Below are positions 5,931 to 14,215 of a stretch of 15,186 nt of DNA, one piece after another. The stretch is from assembly GCA_964648005.1 (NCBI GenBank), contig CAZYKR010000084.1:1-15186 (forward strand). Reading direction: 5' to 3'. The stretch is from JAGQTE01 sp964648005 (lineage in GTDB: Bacteria; Actinomycetota; Acidimicrobiia; Acidimicrobiales; Acidimicrobilacustridaceae). Positions within the stretch are counted from its first letter, which is position 1. Each line of letters begins with the position of its first letter. Both the position numbers and the translations under genes were made by a program. The notes below the pieces were generated by a model. That model made no database searches. It had not been told where the DNA came from and saw only the letters and a list, made by a program, of their open reading frames with translations.

Positions 5931-6317
5931 TCAGCCGCCGACCGCACCATCGGTGCCGGCGTGTCCAACGTCGTCGCCCGCCGCGTCCTCGCCGTCGTCG
6001 ACCAGGACACCGTTCGCCGTCGCCATCGCCACCGCGAAGCGCTGGGCCTTCTCGTAGACGGCGGCGTAGTAGTGCTGGGCGTTGTCGGCGAACCGACCCA
6101 GCGGCGGCGAGCCGAGCGAGCGCACCAGGGCCGTCGGGTCCTGCGACGGCCGCACCAGGCCGATGCCGCGCTCGAGCGCCGTCGCGTCCGTCGGGCTCGT
6201 CCAGAACGGCCGGTTGGGGTCCTGGTTGACGGCGGCGGGCTTCTTCGCACCGCCGCGCTTGCTCGGGCGCCGGTTGCTCTTGGCCTTGCCGCCGCGCCGG
6301 TTGCGGTCCTGGCTCAT
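5931..6317 (-). CDS. Small partner of the SNF2 helicase, function unknown
   Basis: A 128-residue protein whose ATG overlaps the helicase stop as ATGA (6317-6314), so the two are translationally coupled. Residues 1-30 are strongly basic (RNRRGGKAKSNRRPSKRGG), suggesting nucleic-acid contact. The core holds NRPFWTSP (35-42), a D-PTALVRSLGSPPLGRF segment (60-76) and a helix HYYAAVYEKAQRFAVAMA (82-99). The tail is acidic and glycine-rich. There is no cysteine. From memory, the FW and A-L-V-R-x-L-G-x-P-P patterns resemble the region after the zinc finger in SWIM-domain proteins that commonly accompany this helicase type. It may therefore be a stand-alone version of that C-terminal region. This is inference. 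Confidence 0.8.
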   Translation of the reverse strand: MSQDRNRRGGKAKSNRRPSKRGGAKKPAAVNQDPNRPFWTSPTDATALERGIGLVRPSQDPTALVRSLGSPPLGRFADNAQHYYAAVYEKAQRFAVAMATANGVLVDDGEDAAGDDVGHAGTDGAVGG

Positions 6318-9300
6318 GCGGTCACCTCGGCATCGACCCGCGTGCCGTCGGCGGCGCCGACGCCGCTGCCGTCCTCGTCGGGTCCGTCGTCGGTGAGCAC
6401 CTCGTCCGGTCGCAGACCGAGGGCCCGCCGGAGCTGCTCGGCATCGAGGTCGTCGAGCGAGCTCGACTTGGGCAGCACCAGGTCGGCGACGTGGCGCTTG
6501 CCGGCGACGATCTCCTCGACCCGATCGTCGATGGTGCCGGGGCACTCGAGGCGGTGGAAGATCACGGTGCGCTCCTGGCCGAGGCGCCACGCCCGGTCAC
6601 GCGCCTGGTCCTCCACCGCCGGGTTCCACCAGCGGTCGTAGAGCACGACGTGGTTGGCGGCGGTGAGGTTGAGCCCAGCGCCGCCCGCCTTGAGTGACAG
6701 GACGAGGGCAGCGGCGCCGTCGCGCTGCTGGAAGTCGTCGATGATCCGGTCACGCGTCGTGCGGGGCAGGCCGCCGTGGTACGCCTCGACCGTCGTGCCG
6801 GTGCTGGCCGACAGGTGCTCGGCCAGCCGCACGGCCCACGTGGCGTACTGGGTGAACACGACGATCTTCTCGCCGGCGGCGAAGACCACCTCGATGATGT
6901 CCTCCAGGCGGGCCAGCTTGCCCGAGCGTCCGCCGAGCGGCCCGTCGTCGCCGGTGAAGGCCGCCGGGTGGTTGCAGATCTGCTTGAGCTGCGTGATCGC
7001 CGCCAGCACGCGCCCCTTCTCCCCCGCCATCTCGGGGTTGATCTCCAGCACCAGCTTGTCGAGCACCGCCTGGTACAGGCCGATCTGCTCGGCGGTCATC
7101 GTGCAGTGGTCCGTCTCGTCGATGCGGTCGGGCAGCTCGCTGGCGATCTCGGGCTCGGCCTTGGTGCGACGGAAGACCAAGATGCCGTTGAGGGCCCGCA
7201 GCGCCGCCTCGCCCGTCCCGGCACGCGACAGGCCGGCGACGAAGTCGGCACGCTCGCCGACCAGGCCGGGGTTGACGTAGTCGAGGATCGACCACAGGTC
7301 GCCCAGGCCGTTCTCGATCGGGGTGCCCGTCATGGCCAGGCGGTACTTCGACGACAGCCGGCGCAGACCGCGTGCCGCCTCGCTCGCCGGGTTCTTGATG
7401 GCCTGCGCCTCGTCGAGCACGACGCGATGCCAGGCCACCTCGGCCAGGTCGTCGAGGTCGCGCAGGGCCGTGCCGTAGGTCGTCACGATGAGATCGGCCT
7501 TGGTCAGCTCGCGGGCGATGGCGGTGGACGAGGTGCGGCTGGCGCCGTGGTGCACCACCACCCGGAGGCCCGGCGCGAACTTGTGCGCCTCGGAGCGCCA
7601 GTTGCCGACGACGGCCGGCGGAGCGATGACGAGGGTGGGACCCTCGTCGCGGGTGGCGAGCACGTGCGCCAGCACCGTCGGCGTCTTGCCGAGGCCCATG
7701 TCGAGCGCCAGGCAGCCGCCCAACCCGGCCGAGTCGCAGAACTGGAGCCAGGCCAAGGCGTCGCGCTGGTAGTGGCGCAGCGAGGCCGCGAACCCGGACG
7801 GCTCGTCGGCCGGCTCGCCGGAGACGGAGCTCGCGGCGCTGACCAGTTCGGCGGCCCACCCGTTGGCGATCGACACGCCACCGGCGAGGCCCGAGTCGTG
7901 CAGGCCGACTGCCCACCGCAGCATCTCGCCGCCGGTCATCTGGTCGGACCGACCCTGGAGCGCCTCGGCGGCGGCGGCGAGGTCCGCCTTGTCGATGCGG
8001 ACCCAGCGGCCGTTGCTCTCGACCAGCGGCGCCGCCTGCTGCGCCAGGGCATGGATGTCGGCGGCCGTGAGCTCGACGTCGTCGAAGAGCACCGACCACC
8101 GGACGTGGGCCAGCTCGGCGGCGCTGGCGGCCGGCGTGGCGTCGATCGCGGTGAGGTGCAGGGTCGGCCGCGGCGCACGCCCGGCCCGCGGGACCTCGAC
8201 GACGAACCCGGCCGACTCCAGGGCCGCACCGGTCTGCGACATCAGCCGCCACGCCTCGTCCTCGCTCAGGATGGCTTCGCCGCGCTCCTGGCCGCCGCGC
8301 CGCAGCTCGGGCACGAGGCGCTCGGCGCGCATGAGATCGGCGACGAGCTTCTCCTGGACCTTCTTCGACGTGTGCGCCGCCATCGCCCGGTCGAACGGGA
8401 CGACCTGGTTGTCTCGGTCGTGCGCCAGCACCTGCAACAGCCACGCCTGGCCTGCGTCCGGCGGGTGAAGCCGCACCACCAGCGGCTTGGCCAACGGCTC
8501 GGTGGCGGGCCGCGCCCAGTCGTCGAGCCAGCGCACGAGGTCGCGGCCCACCTCGACCGGGGCCTTGAACGTCGAACCGTCGAGCCGCCCCAGATACGCC
8601 TCGGCGAGGTCGGACGGGGTGTAGGGCCGCGGCGGCGGAGCCGGCGCCTCGACGAGGCGCGCCGCCTGCACGCAGACGGCGTCAACGGCCCCGACCAGCG
8701 CCGACTTGGTGGCAGACGCCGCGTCCATCTTGCGGTCGGCGACGAGCGCCGCGGCCGGCGCCGCATCGGCGAAGGCCCGGATGGTGGTCTCGTCGATCAG
8801 GACCGGGTGCCACCGCACGGCGAAGGTGCCGGCGGCGTCGGTGCGGTGGCGGTGCCGCAGCAACGGGACCATGGCGCCGCGCGCCACCAACGTCATGGCG
8901 AGCAGCCCGAGGCGGCCGAGCCACCGGGCGCTGTCGCCCATGCGCTCGTCGCCGGCACAGCCGACCAGCCACCCCAGCACGTCGCCGATCGGCGCCGAGA
9001 GGGCGGCGGCGCGGCGCTTGTCGGGCAGCACGATGGTGGCGTGGTCCTCCCACGCGCCCATCGGCACGTCGAGCCCGTCGAGGACGCGGCGCAGCTCGGC
9101 CGTGTCGGAGACGACGGCGTCGGTGCCGCCGTGCCACACGACGACGCGGCCCGGCATCCACGACGCCTGGATGGTGGCCGCGACCGGACCTTCGTCGACC
9201 TTGCGTGCCGGGCCCGACCCGCCGCGCGCCGGCGGCTCGCGTCCCTCACGCCGGTCGAGACGGTCGAGGGCGTCCTCGATCTCGTCGCAGATCGCCTCGA

Positions 9301-9517
9301 AGTCGGCCACGACCTGCGCCCGTTCGGGCCCCTGGATGCGACGCACGGCGTCGAGGTCGTCGAGGGCGTTGTCGAGGCGGTCCTCGAGCGACCACCGCCA
9401 CCGCGTCGCCTCGGCGACGAGCGCGGCAACCTGCGCCTCCTCGGCGCGCTGGGAGATCTCGGCGTCGACCAACGCCTCGAAGGCGTCGTCGGGAAGTCGC
9501 TCGTTCGGTGTCGTCAT
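6314..9517 (-). CDS. SNF2-family helicase with bacterial SNF2-associated domain
   Basis: A 1067-residue superfamily 2 ATPase that translocates on double-stranded DNA. Residues 1-110 are helical and charged. The middle carries bacterial SNF2-associated features: KPLVVRLHPP (344-353) and HVRWSVLFDDVELT (from 471) through GRWVRIDKADL. The motor follows: Walker A DMGLGKT (606-612), motif II DEAQ (702-705), MTGTPIENG (729-737), a YHGG element, SLKAGGAGLNLT and the arginine-finger motif QARDRAWRLGQ (971-981). All are intact, so the enzyme should be active. ATG 9517 (MTTPNERL) is chosen; GTG 9556 would add 13 residues, and the longer frame reaching 10225 would overlap the Fn3 gene. No Shine-Dalgarno sequence is visible. 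Such proteins act in chromosome or transcription maintenance, or in defence; the target is unknown. Confidence 0.93.
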   Translation of the reverse strand: MTTPNERLPDDAFEALVDAEISQRAEEAQVAALVAEATRWRWSLEDRLDNALDDLDAVRRIQGPERAQVVADFEAICDEIEDALDRLDRREGREPPARGGSGPARKVDEGPVAATIQASWMPGRVVVWHGGTDAVVSDTAELRRVLDGLDVPMGAWEDHATIVLPDKRRAAALSAPIGDVLGWLVGCAGDERMGDSARWLGRLGLLAMTLVARGAMVPLLRHRHRTDAAGTFAVRWHPVLIDETTIRAFADAAPAAALVADRKMDAASATKSALVGAVDAVCVQAARLVEAPAPPPRPYTPSDLAEAYLGRLDGSTFKAPVEVGRDLVRWLDDWARPATEPLAKPLVVRLHPPDAGQAWLLQVLAHDRDNQVVPFDRAMAAHTSKKVQEKLVADLMRAERLVPELRRGGQERGEAILSEDEAWRLMSQTGAALESAGFVVEVPRAGRAPRPTLHLTAIDATPAASAAELAHVRWSVLFDDVELTAADIHALAQQAAPLVESNGRWVRIDKADLAAAAEALQGRSDQMTGGEMLRWAVGLHDSGLAGGVSIANGWAAELVSAASSVSGEPADEPSGFAASLRHYQRDALAWLQFCDSAGLGGCLALDMGLGKTPTVLAHVLATRDEGPTLVIAPPAVVGNWRSEAHKFAPGLRVVVHHGASRTSSTAIARELTKADLIVTTYGTALRDLDDLAEVAWHRVVLDEAQAIKNPASEAARGLRRLSSKYRLAMTGTPIENGLGDLWSILDYVNPGLVGERADFVAGLSRAGTGEAALRALNGILVFRRTKAEPEIASELPDRIDETDHCTMTAEQIGLYQAVLDKLVLEINPEMAGEKGRVLAAITQLKQICNHPAAFTGDDGPLGGRSGKLARLEDIIEVVFAAGEKIVVFTQYATWAVRLAEHLSASTGTTVEAYHGGLPRTTRDRIIDDFQQRDGAAALVLSLKAGGAGLNLTAANHVVLYDRWWNPAVEDQARDRAWRLGQERTVIFHRLECPGTIDDRVEEIVAGKRHVADLVLPKSSSLDDLDAEQLRRALGLRPDEVLTDDGPDEDGSGVGAADGTRVDAEVTA

Positions 9518-9761
9518 GCGCAGCGTGGGGTCGGACGGGCCGTGCGATCCGTGCACGACCGGCCGGGTGGCTGTCTTCGGCCCGGGCAGGTCTGCGCACC
9601 GGGCTGCCGCCGTCCGTCGACCACGGCCATCAGGCCGGGGTCCTCGGACCAGCCGAGCGATGGTGGCAGTGCCGCCGGACCTCCCGTCCGAGTGGCTGGG
9701 CCCCATCGACTGCGGGACAGGGTAGCCCCTTCCGCCGCCGTCGCGCTCGTCCGGGGGCGCG
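9518..9761. other. Intergenic region upstream of the SNF2 helicase, no gene seen
   Basis: I find no convincing gene here. On the minus strand the only TANNNT-type hexamer is TACCCT (9724-9719), without a clear -35; it would give the helicase a leader of about 195 bases. A small inverted repeat CGGAC/GTCCG lies at 9676-9690. Frames covering this area are GC-driven and lack family resemblance. Confidence 0.5.
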
Positions 9762-9790
9762 TTGCCGGGTGGAGCTGCTTCCACTAGGGT
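9762..9790 (+). promoter_or_regulatory. Candidate promoter of the Fn3 surface-protein gene
   Basis: TTGCCG (9762-9767) and TAGGGT (9785-9790) are 17 bases apart. Transcription would start near 9797 and leave a leader of about 120 bases before ATG 9917. Confidence 0.55.
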
Positions 9791-9803
9791 CGCCGTCGTC
9801 CGT

Positions 9804-9898
9804 CCCCGGCTGGGGGTGGGACCCACAAGAGGTGTGTGGGGTCGATCGTGAACGGCCCTTACGTCGGCGGGCGTGGAACGTACGTGGACGGGTCGTTC
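9804..9898 (+). promoter_or_regulatory. Structured 5' leader of the surface-protein gene
   Basis: Three hairpins can be drawn in a row. CCCC/GGGG is at 9804-9815. GACCCACA (9820-9827) pairs with TGTGGGGTC (9835-9843) with one bulge. GAACGGCCC (9850-9858) pairs with GGGTCGTTC (9890-9898), 9 pairs including one G-U, enclosing TACGT/ACGTA (9860-9864/9878-9882). The Shine-Dalgarno GGGGGAG (9902-9908) follows directly. I could not match this to a riboswitch class I know, and GC-rich DNA folds readily by chance. Confidence 0.4.
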
Positions 9899-9916
9899 GA
9901 CGGGGGAGTTACACGT

Positions 9917-12900
9917 ATGCGCGCGAGCGTACGAACGATCGTGGTGGTCCTGGCGGTGGCGCTCGGCGTCCCGCTGCTCGAAGCCGGTCCGGCCGGAGCG
10001 CTGCCGGTGGCACCGACACTCACGGCGCCGGCCAGCGGGACGACCGGCGCCGAGAACCCCACCATGATGTGGAACGAGGACCTCGCCGCCGATTACTACA
10101 AGGTCCAGCTGTCGACCGACCCCGGCTTCGGGTCGACGATCGTCAGCACCAACACGTACAACACGAACTACGTGCACGACGAGGAGCTCCCCACCGGCAC
10201 GATCTACTGGCGGGTCCAGTCGCACGACTCCTCGGGCTTCGGTCCGTTCAGCTCCGTGCGCACGTACAACAAGACCGACCGTGATGTGCCGATCCCGCTC
10301 GATCCCCCCAACAACGCCACGCTCGTCTACCCGAGCGACCCGATCGTCGTCACGTGGCAGACCGTCCCGGGCGCCAAGGAGTACAACGTCCAGTTCGACA
10401 ACGAGCCGACCTTCACCTCACCGCTGCTCGGCAACTCGAACTCCGACAACGACGGCGCCACCGTCAGCCCCGACCTCGCCATGGACACCCCGGTGTACTG
10501 GCGGGTGCGAGCCCTGCTGCCGGACGGGCAGGCGACCCAGTACTCCGCCACCCGGCAGTTCACGGTCAGCTGGCCCGAGGTGCCGCAGCTGGTCTCCCCG
10601 CCCAACACCTTCTCCCCCGCCATCGACGAGGTCATCCTCGACTGGGAGCCGTTGTCGGGCGCCCAGACCTACGACCTGCAGATCAGCCCCAACATCGACT
10701 TCACCAACAACACCCTGAGCGTCAACAACCTCGAGGCGACCACCTACTCGCCCCCAGCGGCACTCAAGAACGGCTCCTACTACTGGCGGGTGCGCGCCGA
10801 GCACGTGTGGGGTGGCTTCGGCGGGTGGTCGCAGGTGTACGGGTTCACCCGCGAGTGGCCACCCAACAGCGCGCCGGTGCAGCTGATCGCGCCGCTCGAC
10901 GGCGACTTCGACGTGCCCGAACCGAACTTCAGCTGGGAACCCCAGCACCGCGCCTCGCACTACACCATCGAGTGGTCGACCAACGAGACGTTCAGCAACA
11001 TCGTCAAGACCTGTACGACCGACCACACCAACATCACGCCGTACAGCGGGTGCACGTTCGACCCGATCCCCGGCCAGCAGTACTACTGGCATGTGCGCTC
11101 CGAGGACAGCCCCGGCAACGTGCACGGCATCTGGTCCGACACCTGGACGTTCATCTACAACCACCGTGCCACGGTGCCCGTGAGCCCCGCCGACGGCGCC
11201 ACCACCAGCGTCCCGGTCCTGGAGTGGACAGCGGTGCCCGACATCGGTCACTTCGAGGTGACGGTCAAGAAGGTCAGCAATGGCACCACCGTCGACTCGA
11301 ACGACGTCTACAACACGAAGTGGGTGCCCGACAGCACGACCCTGTCGGACAGCCCCGTGTACTGGTACGTCCAGACCATCGATGACGGCGGCAACCTCGG
11401 GCCGGTGCCGCCACCGTCGGAATGGCGCACCCTCAACATCGAGGCGCCCCTCAACACCTATTCGACGCCGGAGCCGACCTCGGTCAGCGGTGTCGCGGGC
11501 CCCACGCCGCCATTGCTGACCTGGCAGCCGGTGACGGGAGCGACCAAGTACGAGGTGTGGATGCGCCCGCAGGGCTCACCCACCTGGATCCGCGAGGGCT
11601 CCAACCTGAAGTTCCCCGCCTACGCGCATCCCGACGGTGATCTCGCCAACGGCACCTACGAGTGGTACGTCGAGGCCTTCAACGGCAACGCTCCGCTCGG
11701 GTCGGGAACGCCCAGTCTGTTCGTGATCACGCCGATCGCCGAGACCCACCTGGTCAGCCCCACCCACTGCCCGCCGCTGTCGCCGTGCAACACGATCTTC
11801 GACACGCCCACGCTCGACTGGGACCCGGTGCCGACCGCCGAGTACTACGTGGTCACGATCGCCACGGACGTGAACTTCACCAACGTCATCAAGACCTACT
11901 CGACCCGGTTCACCCAGCTGCGACCGAAGGAGTCACTCGTCGACGCCCAGGCGGGGCAGGCGCTCTACTGGTACGCCAAGCCGTGTTATTCGAACCATTG
12001 CGGGTTCAACCCGTCGACCTTCGCCGGCGACCCGAACTCGCCAGTGTTCGCCTTCCGCAAGCAGTCGGCCGCCATCGAGGCCCTCGCCCCGGCGGTCGAC
12101 GCCACCGACGCCGACGAGATCAGCTTCACGTGGCGGGACTTCCTCGACACGAACCTCGACCTCAACCCGGTCCAGACCCAGGAGGCCGAGCGCTACCGCA
12201 TCCAGGTCTCCGGCGTACCCGACTTCTCGAGCAACGTCCACACCAGCGACTACTCGGACGAGACCACTTACACCGCACCGTTCGAGCTCTATCCGGACGG
12301 CCCCTTGTACTGGCGGGTCCAGTCGCGTGACAACACCGGCAACCTGCTGACGTGGAGCCCGACCCGCCAGGTCAACAAGGTCACGCCGGCCCCGACGCTG
12401 CTGACGCCGGCGGCGGGCTCGTCGATCGGCGGCTCGCTGCCCGAGTTCACGTGGACGCTCGAACCGTTCGCTCATAGCTACGACATCGAGATCTACGAGA
12501 ACGTCGACCAGCCACTGGCATCGGGCAACATCGTCTACAGCGACAACGTCCCGACCCCCGGGGCCTACCCCGAGGAAGGCCTGCCGCCCGGCACCTACGG
12601 CTGGCGGGTCCGCAAGCGCGACACGTCGGGCAACCTGTTGCAGTGGTCGGCCGCGAACAACTCGCAGTTGCGTCTGTTCACGATCCCGCCCGACAGCGCC
12701 GAGCTGACCAGCCCGGCGGACGGCGCCGGTGTCCAGAACAACGACGTGCTGTTGACCTGGCTGCCCGCGACCCACGCCGCCCAGTACCGGGTGCAGGTCT
12801 CGACGTCGTCCGAGTTTGCCGGCACGCTGGTGAACGAAGTCGTCACCCCGACCGCCTACGCACCGACCGTCAAGATCCCCGACGGCCACTACTACTGGCG

Positions 12901-14116
12901 GGTCCTGAGCCTCGATGGCGCCGGGAACACCATCGGCACATCCGAGACGTGGACCTTCGAGACGCCCGTGACGTCGCCGGACCTGCGTTACACCTCGATC
13001 GCCCCGGTGCGCATCCAGGACTCCCGCCCGCTCGGTCCGCAGGTCGGCCCGTACGGCACCCGCTGGGGCGCCGGCACCGACCGTGAGATCCAGGTGTCGA
13101 ACGTGTTCGGCATCCCGGCGGACGCCGACGCGGTGACGCTCAACGTCACGGTGACCAACACCACGGCGCCGTCGTTCCTCACGATCTACCCGAACGGCGA
13201 CACCCGGCCGTTGGCGTCCAACCTCAACTGGTCGGCAGGCGGCACCATCGCCAACGCCGTGACGGTCAAGGTGGGCACCGGCGGGAAGATCAAGGTGTAC
13301 AACCCGACCGGCCAGGTCGATGTCATCATCGATGCCGTCGGCTACTACCGGACGGCCGGTGGCGCCGGCTTCACCTCGCTGGCACCGGTCCGCATCCAGG
13401 ACTCCCGGCCCTCCGGACCGCAGGTCGGTCCGTACTCGACGCCGTGGACGCCGGGGACGGATCGCACCATCCACGTGGCCGGCGAAGGCGGCGTGCCGGC
13501 CGATGCCGAGGCCGTGGTCGTGAACACGACCGTGACGAACACCACCCAGTCGTCGTTCCTCACCGTCTACCCGAACGGATCGACCAAGCCTCTGGCGTCC
13601 AGCATCAACTGGTTCCCGGGCCAGACCATCGCCAACGCCGTGACGGTCAAGGTGGGCACGGGTGGCAACATCCGGGCGTACAGCCCGACCGGCAACGTCG
13701 ACGTGATCATGGACGTCGTCGGGTACTTCAAGGCGGGGACGGGTTATGACTTCCACGCCATGTCCCCGGTGCGCATCCAGGACTCGCGGCCATCCGGCCC
13801 GAAGGTCGGCCCGTACTCGACGCCGTGGTCGAGCGGCACCGACCGCACGATCACCGTCGCCGGCACGAGCGGCATCCCGTCCTACGCCCAGGCCGTGATG
13901 CTCAACGCCACCGTGACCAACACCTCGGCGGCCTCGTTCCTGACGGTGTACCCGGCCGGCACGACCCGACCGCTGGCGTCGAGCCTCAACTGGGCCCAGG
14001 GGTGGACCATCCCGAACGCCATCACGGCCAAGGTCGGCTCCAGCCAACAGATCCGTGCGTACAACCCGACCGGCAGTGTCGACGTCATCATGGACGCCAA
14101 CGGTTGGTACGGCTGA
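9917..14116 (+). CDS. Large secreted Fn3-repeat protein with three C-terminal 127-residue repeats
   Basis: This 1399-residue protein has a Sec signal peptide (hydrophobic 8-21, AGA cleavage site near residue 28). About ten Fn3-like domains of 90-110 residues follow to residue 1023, each built as W-x-x-V/A near the front, a Y-x-V-Q-x-S strand, and a late YYWRVRSxDxxG motif (YWRVQSHD, YWRVRALL, YYWRVRAEH, YYWHVRSED, YWRVQSRD, YYWRVLSLD). Domains 4 and 7 carry cysteine pairs. The C-terminus has three tandem modules starting at residues 1025, 1152 and 1279, each with PVRIQDSRP, SFLTVYP and DVIxDxxGYY. I see no LPXTG, choice-of-anchor or C-terminal membrane helix. ATG 9917 is chosen for GGGGGAG eight bases upstream and the signal peptide. 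It probably works outside the cell in adhesion or matrix, with no catalytic domain seen. Confidence 0.9.
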   Translation: MRASVRTIVVVLAVALGVPLLEAGPAGALPVAPTLTAPASGTTGAENPTMMWNEDLAADYYKVQLSTDPGFGSTIVSTNTYNTNYVHDEELPTGTIYWRVQSHDSSGFGPFSSVRTYNKTDRDVPIPLDPPNNATLVYPSDPIVVTWQTVPGAKEYNVQFDNEPTFTSPLLGNSNSDNDGATVSPDLAMDTPVYWRVRALLPDGQATQYSATRQFTVSWPEVPQLVSPPNTFSPAIDEVILDWEPLSGAQTYDLQISPNIDFTNNTLSVNNLEATTYSPPAALKNGSYYWRVRAEHVWGGFGGWSQVYGFTREWPPNSAPVQLIAPLDGDFDVPEPNFSWEPQHRASHYTIEWSTNETFSNIVKTCTTDHTNITPYSGCTFDPIPGQQYYWHVRSEDSPGNVHGIWSDTWTFIYNHRATVPVSPADGATTSVPVLEWTAVPDIGHFEVTVKKVSNGTTVDSNDVYNTKWVPDSTTLSDSPVYWYVQTIDDGGNLGPVPPPSEWRTLNIEAPLNTYSTPEPTSVSGVAGPTPPLLTWQPVTGATKYEVWMRPQGSPTWIREGSNLKFPAYAHPDGDLANGTYEWYVEAFNGNAPLGSGTPSLFVITPIAETHLVSPTHCPPLSPCNTIFDTPTLDWDPVPTAEYYVVTIATDVNFTNVIKTYSTRFTQLRPKESLVDAQAGQALYWYAKPCYSNHCGFNPSTFAGDPNSPVFAFRKQSAAIEALAPAVDATDADEISFTWRDFLDTNLDLNPVQTQEAERYRIQVSGVPDFSSNVHTSDYSDETTYTAPFELYPDGPLYWRVQSRDNTGNLLTWSPTRQVNKVTPAPTLLTPAAGSSIGGSLPEFTWTLEPFAHSYDIEIYENVDQPLASGNIVYSDNVPTPGAYPEEGLPPGTYGWRVRKRDTSGNLLQWSAANNSQLRLFTIPPDSAELTSPADGAGVQNNDVLLTWLPATHAAQYRVQVSTSSEFAGTLVNEVVTPTAYAPTVKIPDGHYYWRVLSLDGAGNTIGTSETWTFETPVTSPDLRYTSIAPVRIQDSRPLGPQVGPYGTRWGAGTDREIQVSNVFGIPADADAVTLNVTVTNTTAPSFLTIYPNGDTRPLASNLNWSAGGTIANAVTVKVGTGGKIKVYNPTGQVDVIIDAVGYYRTAGGAGFTSLAPVRIQDSRPSGPQVGPYSTPWTPGTDRTIHVAGEGGVPADAEAVVVNTTVTNTTQSSFLTVYPNGSTKPLASSINWFPGQTIANAVTVKVGTGGNIRAYSPTGNVDVIMDVVGYFKAGTGYDFHAMSPVRIQDSRPSGPKVGPYSTPWSSGTDRTITVAGTSGIPSYAQAVMLNATVTNTSAASFLTVYPAGTTRPLASSLNWAQGWTIPNAITAKVGSSQQIRAYNPTGSVDVIMDANGWYG
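12989..14116 (+). repeat. Three tandem 381-base coding repeats
   Basis: Copies begin at 12989, 13370 and 13751, exactly 381 bases (127 codons) apart; the last is 366 bases with its stop. The DNA is also similar: GCATCCAGGACTC occurs in all three, and ATCGCCAACGCCGTGACGG is shared by copies 1 and 2. This suggests fairly recent tandem duplication or gene conversion. Confidence 0.9.
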
Positions 14117-14137
14117 CGCACCGCTGATGCGATGTGC

Positions 14138-14167
14138 CTGCGGCCCCCGCTCCGGCGGGGGCCGCAG
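14138..14167. terminator. Strong bidirectional terminator hairpin
   Basis: CTGCGGCCCCCGC (14138-14150) and GCGGGGGCCGCAG (14155-14167) are perfect 13-base complements around a TCCG loop. It sits 22 bases after the Fn3 gene stop and before the convergent oxidoreductase stop. No T run follows, as is common in actinobacteria. Confidence 0.85.
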
Positions 14168-14180
14168 CGCGTCCGGGGGC

Positions 14181-14208
14181 CGTTCGGTCGAGGCCGTTCG
14201 GTCGAGGC
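14181..14208. repeat. Two tandem copies of a 14-base repeat
   Basis: CGTTCGGTCGAGGC occurs twice head to tail between the terminator hairpin and the oxidoreductase stop codon. It looks like replication slippage; no function is evident. Confidence 0.7.
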
Positions 14209-14215
14209 GGTGCTG

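Noticed and set aside
5931..9517. A complete defence system built on the SNF2 helicase
   Set aside because: No nuclease, methyltransferase, protease, reverse transcriptase or phage-sensing domain is adjacent; only the small partner is coupled.
6776..9787. 1003-residue plus-strand frame opposite the helicase
   Set aside because: It is a shadow in the third-position GC frame: no domain pattern, biased to Arg, Gly, Val and His, while the minus strand has all helicase motifs.
9836..9916. Start of the Fn3 protein at 9836
   Set aside because: The extra 27 residues would precede the signal peptide and occupy the structured leader, while ATG 9917 has a strong ribosome binding site and leads directly into the signal peptide.
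9518..10225. Extension of the SNF2 helicase frame to 10225
   Set aside because: It would run antisense through the signal peptide and first Fn3 domain of a clearly coding plus-strand gene; the helicase-like sequence begins at about 9517.
11933..14047. 704-residue minus-strand frame opposite the Fn3 gene
   Set aside because: It is an antisense shadow; its apparent internal repeats mirror the 381-base coding repeats on the plus strand.
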